A stretch of 64,000 nt of DNA from Fischerella sp. JS2 (lineage in GTDB: Bacteria > Cyanobacteriota > Cyanobacteriia > Cyanobacteriales > Nostocaceae), in assembly GCF_032393985.1 (NCBI RefSeq), contig NZ_CP135918.1, positions 496,001-560,000 of the forward strand, given 5' to 3'. Positions 1 through 9,465 of this stretch are shown in pieces. Each line of letters opens with the position of its first letter. The stretch's first letter is position 1. Both the position numbers and the translations under genes were made by a program. The notes under the pieces are model-generated. The model ran no database searches. It was not told the origin of the DNA and saw nothing but the letters and a program-made list of their open reading frames with translations.

Positions 1-1304
1 AAATCTTTTCCCAAGATCGATTCCAGTTCTTGGAAAATATAACTGTAGAAATAGGGAGCGATCGTTTTTGCCTGCTGTTCACAAACTTTGGAGTTGACAT
101 CTACAGGCGATCGCCTGGCTCGATTATAATCATCCTGCTTGATTTTGCCCGCCTCTAGCATCCGCCGCAGTACGCGGTTACGATACTCTATAATGCGTGT
201 TCTACTCTGGTTATCGCCGCAGAAATTAAAACTATTAGGACCAGGTAAAATACCCACCAATGTCGCAGATTCTGCCAAAGTTAATTCTTTAGCTGACTTG
301 TCAAAGTAATACCGTGCTGCATCTTCAAATCCAGAAGTATCTGCTCCTAAAAATACTCGGTTTAAATAAGTCAGTAAAATTGTGTCTTTGCTGTAAAAAG
401 TTTCTAATTTCAAAGAGACAATCGCCTCTCGTACTTTGCGCCCTAAAGAATCTTGTCTACCCACATAATCACGGAACAAACTACGGGCAACTTGCTGGGT
501 AATTGTACTAGCACCTTGTTGGACATCACCACTACGGGTATTGATCAGCACAGCTCGTAGAATACCATAGGGGTCAACTCCAAAGTGCCAGTAGTAACGG
601 CTATCTTCAGAAGCGACTACAGCCGCAGGTAAAAACGGACCAAAATCTTGCAATCGCTTCATGTCTACGTGAGCAGTGTTCCTTGGCTCACGTAATGGTG
701 TTTCCCCATCACCTGCATACACAACCACAGGAGCGCGAGTCGGGTTAGGTAGGGGTCTAACGGAAAATTTTAGCCATTCAGCACCAATTACTAGCACCAT
801 CAGGGCGCTTACACCGCCAATACCGTAAGTAGTCCAAGTTGCTGCTTTGACGTACCAAGGGGGTGGGTCGACGTATTGTAGCCTGACTGAGGCAGCTAAT
901 TCTGGTGGTCCTAAGGTGAGAACATCACCATGACGTAATTCTAGGGATGTGAGCCGACGCTTACCGCGATAAATGCCATTGGTGGAATTTTCATCTTTGA
1001 TCACAAAAACAGGTTGCCGTTGAGTAGAATCGCGCGACAGTGACAGGTGAATTTGGCTGACAACCGGGTTGCGGACAACAATATCGCAGGATTTGGAACT
1101 GCGACCCAGCATATAGCGATCGCCCAACAGCGGATATACTTCTGCTTTATCCGCCCCCGCATCCTGTACCCAAAGTTCTGGTACTCTGGCATTAGGCTTA
1201 AGTGCTAGTTTAGAAAAATCAACCCGAGCTTGAATTGTCTGTACTGCTTGCGTTATCTGACCAAGCAATGTTTGTGGCTTTTGAGGGGGCTTGGGGGAAC
1301 TCAT
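1..1304 (-). CDS. FHA-domain class A penicillin-binding protein (3' end outside window)
   Basis: Peptidoglycan glycosyltransferase (GT51) that polymerises lipid II at the outer face of the cytoplasmic membrane. About 434 N-terminal codons are present; the transpeptidase half lies beyond position 1. An N-terminal FHA domain (residues about 58-135, with GRSS, SQIH and NSTNG signatures) is followed by a membrane segment (about 153-176). The GT51 domain then shows EDSRYYWHFG (about 233) and GASTITQQVAR (about 264). Start chosen at the ATG at 1304, since the frame reads cleanly from there into the FHA domain. The FHA domain suggests control through phosphothreonine binding, presumably to a Ser/Thr kinase substrate; this is inference. 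The FHA-PBP fusion is a known cyanobacterial architecture. Confidence 0.9.
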   Translation of the reverse strand, partial: MSSPKPPQKPQTLLGQITQAVQTIQARVDFSKLALKPNARVPELWVQDAGADKAEVYPLLGDRYMLGRSSKSCDIVVRNPVVSQIHLSLSRDSTQRQPVFVIKDENSTNGIYRGKRRLTSLELRHGDVLTLGPPELAASVRLQYVDPPPWYVKAATWTTYGIGGVSALMVLVIGAEWLKFSVRPLPNPTRAPVVVYAGDGETPLREPRNTAHVDMKRLQDFGPFLPAAVVASEDSRYYWHFGVDPYGILRAVLINTRSGDVQQGASTITQQVARSLFRDYVGRQDSLGRKVREAIVSLKLETFYSKDTILLTYLNRVFLGADTSGFEDAARYYFDKSAKELTLAESATLVGILPGPNSFNFCGDNQSRTRIIEYRNRVLRRMLEAGKIKQDDYNRARRSPVDVNSKVCEQQAKTIAPYFYSYIFQELESILGKD

Positions 1305-1745
1305 CGGCTATAGAAACCACGGATATTACTGAAAAATCGGCGAATTGCCATCTTGATGTTAGTATTCCACCATTGTACTCATAACGCTATGAAGACGTCG
1401 GCAGCACAGAGTTGTTCCCGATTTTTCTTGACATCAAGATAATATATATCAATATGACTTTGGGCGTTAAATTTTTTACATATGGATGAAGTATCAAAAT
1501 TTGATCTTGTTTCTGTTAGTTTTATCCTTTAAATACGTGAATTGCTTGCATGACGGTAGTTAAAGCTTAAATTTAGAATATTTATTTATACTAAAAGTTT
1601 ATTATAGAATGATTTAATTTTTACAATCTCAATAACCGAAACATGTAAATGTTAAAAAATACATCTACTTTTAGGCAGATTTTATAAAACCTATTGTTTG
1701 ATTTAATGGGCCGAGTATTCTTTGAAGGTGTTGAGGTTAAGTAAT
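1305..1745. other. Intergenic region, divergent promoters
   Basis: About 440 AT-rich bases between the divergent PBP and Pro/Thr-repeat genes. No convincing ORF or RNA was seen. A GAGG ribosome-binding site about 9 bases before the ATG at 1746 supports that start over the upstream TTG at 1722. Confidence 0.5.
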
Positions 1746-2465
1746 ATGAAGGGGAAATTTCTTACCCTAACAGGTACAGCCCTGACTCTGGCATTAACCA
1801 GCAATATTGCTGCTGCCCAAATCACCAAATTTCCTGAACTAAGTCAACAACAAACAGAAACAACTAATACACCTCCAGAAATCAAGCTTTCACCAGAAGG
1901 CATGAAAATTCTGTGTGAGTATTTTCCATTGAATTCCCGTTGTCAGGGAACATCCAGCAACACTACAACACCAGACAGTACAACTACTCCAGCTCCGGAT
2001 AGCACAACTCCAGCTCCGGATAGCACAACTCCAGCTCCGGATAGCACAACTCCAGCTCCTGACAGTACAACTCCAGCTCCGGATAGCACAACTCCGGCTC
2101 CTGACAGTACAACTCCAGAGAACATTACTCCGGCTCCGGATAGTACAACTCCAGCTCCGGATAGCACAACTCCTGCACCCGACTCAACGAGTCCAACTCA
2201 GATTACTCCTGCACCAGACAGCACAGTTCCAGCTCCGGATAGCACAACTCCTGCACCCGACTCAACGAGTCCAACTCAGATTACTCCTGCACCAGACAGC
2301 ACAGTTCCAGCTCCGGATAGCACAACTCCTGCACCCGACTCAACGAGTCCAACTCAGATTACTCCTGCACCCGACTCAACGAGTCCAACTCAGATCACTC
2401 CTGCACCCGACTCAACGAGTCCAACTCAAATGACTCCTGGTAGTGGTAGTGGCACTGGTAACTAG
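1746..2465 (+). CDS. Secreted Pro/Thr/Ser-rich repeat protein
   Basis: Exported low-complexity protein of unknown function. The N-terminus has a Sec-type signal peptide (MKGKF start, hydrophobic stretch, likely cleavage after SNIAAA). A short mature region (to about residue 70) contains a Cys pair (LCEYFPLNSRC). The rest is almost entirely tandem PAPDSTT heptapeptides that change downstream to a 12-residue unit, PAPDSTSPTQIT, and then a Gly/Ser tail. Such extensin-like tracts are usually rigid, extended, surface-exposed and glycosylatable. The unit is nearly identical at DNA level, so length probably varies between strains. Start set at the ATG at 1746 because of its ribosome-binding site and signal peptide; a TTG eight codons upstream is less likely. 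Confidence 0.75.
   Translation: MKGKFLTLTGTALTLALTSNIAAAQITKFPELSQQQTETTNTPPEIKLSPEGMKILCEYFPLNSRCQGTSSNTTTPDSTTTPAPDSTTPAPDSTTPAPDSTTPAPDSTTPAPDSTTPAPDSTTPENITPAPDSTTPAPDSTTPAPDSTSPTQITPAPDSTVPAPDSTTPAPDSTSPTQITPAPDSTVPAPDSTTPAPDSTSPTQITPAPDSTSPTQITPAPDSTSPTQMTPGSGSGTGN
1966..2430 (+). repeat. In-gene tandem repeats (21-bp then 36-bp units)
   Basis: Near-identical 21-bp units encode PAPDSTT. After about 2160 the array becomes a 36-bp unit encoding PAPDSTSPTQIT, with one composite unit (including VPAPDSTT) duplicated. This is a typical slippage-prone coding minisatellite. Confidence 0.9.
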
Positions 2466-2560
2466 TTACAGAAATCAGGCTTCCCATTGTTTATGAGATG
2501 ACTCTGATACAAATTTATTAGTCTTTGACGTGTTTAACAATTTGCGGCTTTTTTAGAACG

Positions 2561-2589
2561 ACAAGAGGCTATGTTAAATGGCCTCTTGT
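2561..2589. terminator. Terminator-like stem-loop between convergent genes
   Basis: ACAAGAGGC and GCCTCTTGT form a perfect 9-bp stem with an 11-base loop, between the repeat-protein stop at 2465 and the lspA stop at 2749. The downstream T-run is weak, so it may act as a factor-independent terminator only partially, in either direction. Confidence 0.5.
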
Positions 2590-2748
2590 ATCTTTATAGG
2601 AATTGGGGATCGGGTATTGGGAGGTGAGGAGGTGTGAGGAGTGAGGGGAGTGTGAGGAGTGTTGGAGAAATCTATATCCGTGTCTTCCTTGTCCTCTTTG
2701 TCTCCCTTGTGCCCGATTCCTGATCCCCAGTCTCTTTCCCTTTCCCTT

Positions 2749-3222
2749 TTAATTCCTACGACTGGAGGTTGGTGTTTTTTGAAAAGTGCCAATCAGCAGA
2801 CAGATAATGCCAATATTAATAAACACATCTGCCAAATTAAATACTGGGAAGTTAATTAGTCGAAAGTCCAGGAAATCAACAACATAGCCTAAAGCAAAGC
2901 GGTCTATACCATTACCCATAGCGCCGCCTAAGATTAAACCATACCCTAACTGCTCCCAATGGTTTAAGAGCGGGCCAAACCATGCCAAAGCTATTAGCGC
3001 TAAACTCACTCCCAATGATAGCCAGCGTAACCACTCTACCTTTCCTGATAGCAAACTAAAAGCTGCACCAGTATTAGTCACATAAGTTAGGTGAAATATA
3101 CCAGGTAATAATGGCAATGTTTGTTGCAAGCTAAAGGTTTGCACTACCCAAAATTTTGTGATTTGGTCTAAAAAAAAAGCAACAAAGGCAATAATCCAGA
3201 AGAATTTATTTTTTAAACGCAT
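2749..3222 (-). CDS. lspA: Lipoprotein signal peptidase (signal peptidase II)
   Basis: Aspartyl membrane protease that removes the signal peptide from prolipoproteins after diacylglyceryl transfer. About 157 residues, the usual family length, with four predicted membrane segments. Conserved signatures are visible: DQITKFW in the first segment, NTGAAFSLL, and GNGIDRF followed by VVDFLDF, which carries the catalytic aspartates. The start is placed at the ATG at 3222 (MRLKNKFF). The in-frame ATG at 3243 lies inside the upstream heptamer repeat and adds only repeat-encoded residues. The next gene upstream on the same strand is bioY. PstS in this window is itself a likely substrate (lipobox LAAC). 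Confidence 0.95.
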   Translation of the reverse strand: MRLKNKFFWIIAFVAFFLDQITKFWVVQTFSLQQTLPLLPGIFHLTYVTNTGAAFSLLSGKVEWLRWLSLGVSLALIALAWFGPLLNHWEQLGYGLILGGAMGNGIDRFALGYVVDFLDFRLINFPVFNLADVFINIGIICLLIGTFQKTPTSSRRN

Positions 3223-3233
3223 GGCAAAGTAGT

Positions 3234-3341
3234 TATTAGTCATTAGTCATTAGTCATTAGTCATTAGTCATTGGTCATTGGTCATTGGTCATTGGTGATT
3301 GGTCAAATGACGAATAACAAATGACAAATAACAAATGACGA
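3234..3341. repeat. Heptamer tandem repeats (STRR type)
   Basis: Runs of CATTAGT and then CATTGGT heptamers are followed by degenerate inverted copies (AATGACAAATAACA). They separate lspA from bioY. Short tandem heptamers of this type are known from heterocystous cyanobacteria. Confidence 0.9.
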
Positions 3342-3345
3342 AAGA

Positions 3346-3933
3346 CTAATAAAACATCAAGTGCCGTAGCACATACGCTATGACAGTGACAGCACAGATG
3401 ACAGCTAGTTGACCTGGTAGTGCAAACCAAGAATATTTAAGGATTGCTTGCATCAAGGTCAGAGTTTCTGTACTATGCAACTGCAAAACATAGCTGAGAA
3501 TCAAATAACTAATACCGCAGACGTGAACAGTTAACAAGCCACAAATACAACTAAACGCTAGTGCTTCTAGTCTAGGTCTAGCTTTAAAAGCAAAAAAGCC
3601 ACAAACCCAAGCTCCTGGAATAAAACCTAGTAAATAGCCAAACTGTGATAGCTTAACATAGCCAGGACCACCACCAGCCGCAAATACGGGTAACAAAGTT
3701 AACCCCATAACTAAATAAGCTATCTGTGAAATGGCACCAGCATTTTTGCCTCCTAAACATCCTACAAGTAAGACCCCACCAATTTGAAAAGTGACACCCA
3801 GGGAAAAGGTGTGAATTCCATGCTTACTCCAACTCCAAGGTAAGGTGGTAATATTTGCTTCTAAGAAGGTTCCACCCATAGTTAGCAGTAAGCCAATCAT
3901 AGACCATAACAATTGATTTGACGCGGCTAGCAT
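3346..3933 (-). CDS. bioY: BioY family biotin transporter (S component)
   Basis: Membrane substrate-capture subunit for biotin uptake, working alone or with ECF energising subunits. 195 residues, typical for BioY, with about six hydrophobic segments. The core family pattern is present: FQIGGVLLVGCLGGKNAGAI near residue 50, then GGGPGYV and SQFGYLLGFIPGAWVCG in the second half. No bioM/bioN (ECF ATPase/permease) genes are adjacent, so it must share a module or act alone. It is followed on the same strand by lspA with about 120 bp of repeats between them, so co-transcription is possible. Family assignment is firm; substrate specificity is inferred from the family. Confidence 0.88.
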   Translation of the reverse strand: MLAASNQLLWSMIGLLLTMGGTFLEANITTLPWSWSKHGIHTFSLGVTFQIGGVLLVGCLGGKNAGAISQIAYLVMGLTLLPVFAAGGGPGYVKLSQFGYLLGFIPGAWVCGFFAFKARPRLEALAFSCICGLLTVHVCGISYLILSYVLQLHSTETLTLMQAILKYSWFALPGQLAVICAVTVIAYVLRHLMFY

Positions 3934-5259
3934 TTACAATACACTCGTGCAAAAGATTCTGATGTAAAAGCAAACATAACTAATTCAATAATGCGTCAGT
4001 AAAACTTGATTTGTGAGATATTCAGCTTGAGCCTTTGTTCTTTGTTAGTTGATGTATATTCACCACACCAAAAACCTGCTAACCAATAACCCAAGGAGCA
4101 AGTTAGTTGTTTATGGAGACAATGCCAAAACCGCAATGACTCACTCATAACTGCCTCAAATAAAAGTGTTACCATTGTTCTATAAATGCTATATTTTATC
4201 CTTTTTTTGAGAAATATCATTATAGTTTAACTGCTGTTGGCTGCAACAGGCGTGATCTTCAAATCAGTTTTGTCTGATTGCCTTCTGTATAATCAGCAAA
4301 CTTTTTGCAAAAGTTTGCTCTTAATAAACACAGGGGATATGGGGGTATAAGAGTGTAAGGGTGTAGGAAAAAAATTGTGTTTCCTTCATCTGTTACTAGT
4401 GGCAAATGCCTCCGGCACGCTGTGCGAACGCCGCTAATCGGAGTTGATATCTTGCACTTGCCCATAGCTTAAGTGCGTGGAAATGGACTCCAAGATTTAC
4501 CTATTCAGCTAATCGCAAACTTGAACTTCTTGCAGTGAAATAAATTGCTTGGTAAAACCAAAAGTTAGTGCAAGCTCTAAATAGAGAAAGTATTGATTTA
4601 GTAAAGTAATACTATTAATTGTGATTAGCTTGACCACAATATTTGTTTGTTGTTGAGATTTTAATTTTTTTGCGATCGCATTTTGCTCAAGTTTTTCCAT
4701 TGGTTGATTGCAATCAAGTTTTATTACCTGCTTTTTTAATTTATTTGCTTAATAAAAGTTTTGATTAAACGTTTCCCTAAATTTTAGCTTAGATATTAAC
4801 TTATATCTTAATGTTCTGATTTTTATTTAATGTTAAATTAAACAAAATATGCGACATCTATCATATTTTTGTCAAATAATACTATTTTATCAACAGAGAA
4901 CAATCAAATTAAAATGAGAATTAACTTAAATTCAATATCTAAAAATAGATTAAAAATCATCTAAAAATAAATATTATTCAAGATAATTGTTCAGCAAAAA
5001 TTTTATTTTTTAGAGTAATTTATGAAAAATTTGATTTATTTTTACTTATTTTTATTTTTTCTAAGTCTTCAATAAATCCTAGAAAAAGATGACTTTTTTG
5101 ACTTTGTATAATCATTCAATTATATTCAATAATAATACAAGAGTACCAATTCACTATTCGTTCTGAAATGAAAATAGATTGCAAGCAATAACTTCCATTA
5201 AGTAAAGAAAATAAAAAATTCATAAAAATACTACTTAAAAGAATAATAATCCTCGTACC
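3934..5259. other. Long AT-rich intergenic region upstream of pstS
   Basis: About 1.3 kb without a supported gene. Three small minus-strand ORFs (3996-4220, 4259-4465, 4509-4700) have no recognisable protein features. A palindromic repeat lies at 4408-4431 (GCCTCCGGCACGCTGTGCGA core), a sequence style common in Nostocales intergenic DNA. From about 4700 to 5250 the region is extremely AT-rich, as expected of a long regulatory spacer. Confidence 0.6.
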
Positions 5260-5278
5260 TTTAACCTTCCCTTTACCA
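5260..5278 (+). promoter_or_regulatory. Candidate Pho box (PhoB/SphR-type direct repeats)
   Basis: TTTAACCT and CTTTACCA are two 8-bp units separated by exactly 3 bp, matching the PyTTAAPyPy(T/A) spaced direct repeats of cyanobacterial Pho regulons. A TATATT -10-like hexamer follows at about 5284, which fits activation from a site replacing the -35 element. The position, about 60 bp before pstS, fits. Only two clear repeats are seen; a third upstream is poor. Confidence 0.55.
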
Positions 5279-5334
5279 AAAAGTTATATATTGTAGGGGC
5301 TTAGCTGGAAAAATAACACCAAATATTACAATCC

Positions 5335-6546
5335 ATGCTTTCCCGTACGTCAGTAATCAATAAATCTCGCCTAACGAAAACTATTTCAGTCTTAGCACTG
5401 GCATTTAGCCTAGCTGCTTGCGGTGGACAGGAAGCCCAAAATAACACTTCCACTGGCGACGCGACTCCTGGTGCAGCTACTGATACCACAGCCTCTGGTC
5501 CTGCCAAATTGGATCTTGGTGGCAAAGTATCGTTAACTGGAGCTGGTGCATCTTTTCCAGCACCACTGTACAGTCGTTGGTTTTTTGACTTAAACAAAAA
5601 GTATCCCAACCTACAAATTAACTATCAATCTGTTGGTAGCGGTGCTGGAGTTGAGCAATTTATCCAAGGTACTGTAGACTTTGGCGCCAGTGATGTGGCC
5701 ATGAAGGATGAAGAAATCCAAAAAGTACCAGCAGATAAGGGTGTACTCATGTTGCCGATGACTGCTGGTAGTATCGTGTTAGCTTACAACTTGCCGGATG
5801 TTCCAGAGTTAAAGCTTCCACGGCAAGTTTATACCGATATTCTTCTGGGTAAGATCAAGTCTTGGAACGACCCGAAAATTGCTGCTGCTAACCCAGGCGC
5901 TAAACTTCCCAACGAACCAATTACAGTAATTTATCGTTCTGACGGTAGCGGAACTACAGGTGTGTTTACAAAACACCTGAGTGCCATTAGTCCAGAATGG
6001 AAGAGTAAAGTAGGTGAAGGCAAAACTGTTAACTGGCCTGTGGGAGTTGGTGCCAAGGGTAATGAAGGTGTGACTGCCCAAATTAACCAAACGCCAGGCT
6101 CAATCGGTTATGTAGAATACGGCTACGCCAAACAAAATAACCTCAAATATGCTTCTTTGGAAAATAAAGCAGGTAAGTTTGTTGTACCAACCGAAGAATC
6201 GGCATCTAAAACTCTAGAAGCTGTGACTCTACCGGAAAATTTCCGTGCCTTCATCACAGATCCAGAAGGAGACGAATCTTATCCCATCGTTACCTACACT
6301 TGGCTTTTAACTGCCAAAAAATACTCTGATCCAGCAAAAGCCAAAGCCATGGAAGCGATGATTGAGTACGGCTTGACAGAAGGTCAGAAAAATGCTGCTG
6401 AACTAGGTTATGTTCCTCTACCTGCAAACGTAGTTCAGAAAGTAGCTACGGCTGCGGATGCAATTAGTTCTGACTACAAAATTGCTGTAGGTTCAGGTGA
6501 CAATACCAGTGCAGGTACGCCACAACAAGGTGGAAATAAACAATAA
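5335..6546 (+). CDS. pstS: Phosphate ABC transporter substrate-binding lipoprotein PstS
   Basis: Periplasmic phosphate-binding component of the high-affinity Pst importer. 403 residues including a lipoprotein signal peptide (LAFSLAAC, lipidated Cys about residue 29). A disordered Thr/Ala/Gly linker precedes the binding domain. PstS signatures are visible: LTGAGASFPAPLYSRWF, NYQSVGSGAG, FGASDVAM and YRSDGSGTTGVF. The C-terminal tail is again low-complexity. It is the first gene of pstS-pstC-pstA-pstB, behind a candidate Pho box, so induction by phosphate limitation is likely. phoU is not in the window. Confidence 0.96.
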   Translation: MLSRTSVINKSRLTKTISVLALAFSLAACGGQEAQNNTSTGDATPGAATDTTASGPAKLDLGGKVSLTGAGASFPAPLYSRWFFDLNKKYPNLQINYQSVGSGAGVEQFIQGTVDFGASDVAMKDEEIQKVPADKGVLMLPMTAGSIVLAYNLPDVPELKLPRQVYTDILLGKIKSWNDPKIAAANPGAKLPNEPITVIYRSDGSGTTGVFTKHLSAISPEWKSKVGEGKTVNWPVGVGAKGNEGVTAQINQTPGSIGYVEYGYAKQNNLKYASLENKAGKFVVPTEESASKTLEAVTLPENFRAFITDPEGDESYPIVTYTWLLTAKKYSDPAKAKAMEAMIEYGLTEGQKNAAELGYVPLPANVVQKVATAADAISSDYKIAVGSGDNTSAGTPQQGGNKQ

Positions 6547-6554
6547 CAACAAGT

Positions 6555-6679
6555 TATGAATTCAGAATTCGGAATTTTGAGATATAAACCTTTGAATTTT
6601 AAAGCTATTAAATTTCAAGAACTAGCGTGGATTAACACAGGTTTATTCCAATTTCCGAATTCATCAATTCCGAATTTAT
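6555..6679 (+). promoter_or_regulatory. Inverted repeat in pstS-pstC intercistronic gap
   Basis: The 186-bp gap between pstS and pstC carries AATTCGGAATT at 6566-6576 and its exact complement AATTCCGAATT at 6666-6676. Flanking bases (ATGAATTC and GAATTCAT types) extend the complementarity. The transcript could fold into a long-range hairpin. Comparable structures elsewhere terminate or stabilise mRNA so that the binding protein exceeds the permeases. Function here is inferred. Confidence 0.5.
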
Positions 6680-6731
6680 GATTAGTCTGGTTCGCTCTCA
6701 TTTTTTGAACCGTTGACGGATAAAGTCATTC

Positions 6732-7685
6732 ATGAATACATCTGCCCAAGGTAACAAATTTACAGTTAAACCACGCTCTGAGTTTGAAAAGTCTTTAGAT
6801 AAAGGCTTTATTTGGGTAACACGGGTACTGGCTCTGGCGATCGCTGGTATTTTATTGTGGATAGCCATAGAGGTTGGTATCGAGTCTTTACCTGCTATCC
6901 AAAAATTTGGCTTATTCCGCTTTTTGAGTGAAAGTAATTGGAACCCTGTTAACAATATATACGGTGTGCTACCGCAAGTTTACGGTACACTGGTTAGTGC
7001 TTTTATTGGTTTACTAATAGCTGTACCGATTGGTGTTGGCACTGCTATTCTATTAAGCGAAAATTGGCTACCGTTACCCGTACGGACAGTACTGGTGTTT
7101 TTGGTAGAACTGCTAGCAGCAATTCCCAGCGTAGTCTATGGCATTTGGGGAATTTTTGTTTTGATTCCTTTGCTTACACCCCTTGGTAGATCGTTGAACG
7201 GTTCTTTTGGTTGGCTGCCAATTTTTAGTACCGTTCCCACAGGACCATCAATGTTTGCTGCGGGAATCATCTTAAGTATTATGACCTTGCCAATCATTAC
7301 AGCAATTTCTCGCGATGCTTTAATTTCTGTGCCTTCTAGTTTGCGTCAAGCAGCTGTGGGACTGGGAGCAACCCGTTGGGAAACCATTTTCAAAGTTATT
7401 TTACCTACTGCTTTCTCGGGAATCGTCAGCGCCGTGATGCTGGCTTTAGGTCGGGCAATGGGAGAAACAATGGCTGTCACGATGTTAATTGGTAACTCCA
7501 ACAGAATCAGCCCTTCATTGTTTGCACCAGCTAATACCATTTCTTCTTTGCTAGCAAACCAGTTTGCCGAAGCAAGTGGTCTGCAAATATCTGCTCTAAT
7601 GTACGCTGCTTTGATTTTGTTTGTTTTAACCCTCATAGTAAATGTTTTGGCTGAGTATATAGTCTTGCGAGTGAAGCGACTGTAG
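6732..7685 (+). CDS. pstC: Phosphate ABC transporter permease PstC
   Basis: Inner-membrane permease subunit of the Pst phosphate importer, partner of PstA. 317 residues, normal length, six main hydrophobic segments. The cytoplasmic EAA-type loop that contacts the ATPase is visible as RQAAVGLGATRWETIFKVIL (about residues 205-225). It is followed by the conserved GRAMGETMAVTMLIGN segment. Start at the ATG at 6732. The gap to pstA is only 29 bp. Confidence 0.95.
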   Translation: MNTSAQGNKFTVKPRSEFEKSLDKGFIWVTRVLALAIAGILLWIAIEVGIESLPAIQKFGLFRFLSESNWNPVNNIYGVLPQVYGTLVSAFIGLLIAVPIGVGTAILLSENWLPLPVRTVLVFLVELLAAIPSVVYGIWGIFVLIPLLTPLGRSLNGSFGWLPIFSTVPTGPSMFAAGIILSIMTLPIITAISRDALISVPSSLRQAAVGLGATRWETIFKVILPTAFSGIVSAVMLALGRAMGETMAVTMLIGNSNRISPSLFAPANTISSLLANQFAEASGLQISALMYAALILFVLTLIVNVLAEYIVLRVKRL

Positions 7686-7714
7686 AATGTAGCATTTTTG
7701 AAGCGTGTTGAAAT

Positions 7715-8602
7715 ATGGCTTATACAGACAAATCTCAAGGTACATCACTCCCTAGTAGCTTAGCTCGCTCGTCATCACCCCGGACGCTCATTAACATTGT
7801 GATGACAGTCATAGCATTTATCTGTGGAGTTTTGGCACTTGTGCCTTTAATTGCAGTGCTTTCTTACGTCATTATTCAAGGCTTTAGCAGTTTGCGGCCA
7901 AGTTTGTTTACTGAATTACCGCCACCTCCATTGGCCCCAGGAGGGGGTTTTGGTAATGCCATCATTGGTACGATCATCATGGTAGGAATAGGGGCTTTGA
8001 TCAGTATCCCTATAGGTGTTTTGGCTGCTGTTTATTTAACTGAGTTTAGCTCTGGGAAAATAGCTCGCTGGGTACGCTTTGCTACCAATATTCTCAGTGG
8101 TGTTCCCTCGATTATTGCTGGGGTATTTGCCTACGGTATTGTAGTGGTGGTGATTGGCTCTTATTCAGCTTTTGCTGGGGGAGTAGCGCTGTCAGTATTG
8201 ATGCTACCGATTATTGTGCGAACCACAGACGAGGCTTTACAGCTGGTATCAGACGATTTGCGACAAGCCGCAGTTGGTTTAGGGGCAACAAACTTTCAAA
8301 CAGTGATGTGGGTAGTTTTACCAGCAGCTCTACCAGCGATTGTTACAGGCTCTACACTCGCGATCGCTAGAGCCGCAGGTGAAACCGCACCTCTGTTGTT
8401 CACCGCGTTATTTTCTCAGTACTGGTTTGAAGGTTTATTTCAACCCACAGCTTCCCTAGCAGTTTTAGTTTACAACTTCGCGATCTCTCCCTACAAAAAC
8501 TGGCAATCAATGGCTTGGGCAGCTTCTCTAATTTTGGTGTTGATGGTTCTACTTACTAGTATCATTGCTCGTTTGGCAACTAGTCGCAAAAAATACACAT
8601 GA
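7715..8602 (+). CDS. pstA: Phosphate ABC transporter permease PstA
   Basis: Second permease subunit of the Pst importer. 295 residues with six hydrophobic segments. The EAA loop reads LRQAAVGLGATNFQTVMWVV and is followed by IARAAGETAPLLFTALFS, the typical PstA signature. The N-terminal motif NAIIGTI with GIGALISIPIGVLAAVYL is also family-like. It lies 29 bp after pstC and 56 bp before pstB, in one operon. Confidence 0.95.
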   Translation: MAYTDKSQGTSLPSSLARSSSPRTLINIVMTVIAFICGVLALVPLIAVLSYVIIQGFSSLRPSLFTELPPPPLAPGGGFGNAIIGTIIMVGIGALISIPIGVLAAVYLTEFSSGKIARWVRFATNILSGVPSIIAGVFAYGIVVVVIGSYSAFAGGVALSVLMLPIIVRTTDEALQLVSDDLRQAAVGLGATNFQTVMWVVLPAALPAIVTGSTLAIARAAGETAPLLFTALFSQYWFEGLFQPTASLAVLVYNFAISPYKNWQSMAWAASLILVLMVLLTSIIARLATSRKKYT

Positions 8603-8658
8603 TTTCCGCTTATTTCCACATCTCCAATCCAAAGTTAAGTCAGCAATCATAGCATTTT

Positions 8659-9465
8659 ATGGTAACAAACATAAGCACCGCCAATCAAACAGACACTGTC
8701 CTACGGACTGAAGCTCTGAACATCTACTACGGTAATTTCTTAGCAGTACGTGATGTCTGGATGGATATCCCAAAAAATCGCGTTACAGCCTTCATTGGAC
8801 CATCTGGATGTGGTAAAAGTACATTGCTAAGATGCTACAACCGCCTCAACGATCTTATTGAATCATTTCGGGCAGAGGGTAAGGTTTTTTACTATGATGA
8901 AAATCTCTATGCACCCCAAGTCGACCCGGTAGAAGTGCGGCGGAAAATTGGGATGGTGTTTCAAAGACCCAACCCTTTCCCCAAATCAGTTTATGACAAT
9001 ATCGCTTTTGGACCTAGACTCAACGGCTACAAAGGGGATATGGATGAATTAGTAGAGCGATCGCTCAAACAGGCTGCTTTGTGGGACGATGTTAAAGACA
9101 AACTCAAACAAAGTGGTTTATCTTTGTCTGGTGGTCAGCAACAGCGTTTGTGTATTGCTCGAGCGATCGCAGTTCAGCCAGATGTGATTTTAATGGATGA
9201 ACCTTGTTCTGCCCTTGACCCCATTTCTACTCTGCAAGTTGAAGAACTGATCCACGAACTCAAACAACGCTATACTGTGGTGATTGTGACTCACAACATG
9301 CAACAAGCTTCGCGTGTGTCTGATATGACAGCCTTTTTCAATGTCCAGACCTCAGAAAAAGGTGGTCGTACTGGTTACTTAGTGGAATATGACCGCACCG
9401 AAGCAATTTTCCAAAATCCTCAACAAGAAGCTACCAAAGAATATGTAAGTGGTAAGTTTGGTTAA
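8659..9465 (+). CDS. pstB: Phosphate ABC transporter ATP-binding protein PstB
   Basis: ATPase that powers phosphate uptake through PstC/PstA. 268 residues, complete. Walker A is GPSGCGKST (about residue 48), the Q-loop lies in [11 protein letters not shown], the ABC signature is LSGGQQQR, Walker B is [13 protein letters not shown] and the H-loop is VTHNM. The [12 protein letters not shown] segment is characteristic of PstB. Start at the ATG at 8659. It is the last gene of the operon; no strong terminator follows directly. Confidence 0.96.
   Translation: MVTNISTANQTDTVLRTEALNIYYGNFLAVRDVWMDIPKNRVTAFIGPSGCGKSTLLRCYNRLNDLIESFRAEGKVFYYDENLYAPQVDPVEVRRKIGMVFQRPNPFPKSVYDNIAFGPRLNGYKGDMDELVERSLKQAALWDDVKDKLKQSGLSLSGGQQQRLCIARAIAVQPDVILMDEPCSALDPISTLQVEELIHELKQRYTVVIVTHNMQQASRVSDMTAFFNVQTSEKGGRTGYLVEYDRTEAIFQNPQQEATKEYVSGKFG

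Noticed and set aside
1943-2167. Minus-strand GAGVVLSGAGV ORF
   Set aside because: Antisense shadow of the PAPDSTT repeat array.
3234-3341. Regular short repeats suggestive of a CRISPR array
   Set aside because: The units are 7-bp direct tandem heptamers with no spacers; this is STRR-type DNA.
3996-4700. Three minus-strand ORFs of 63-74 codons upstream of pstS
   Set aside because: No ribosome-binding sites or domain-like pattern; one runs through a palindromic repeat. Treated as chance frames.
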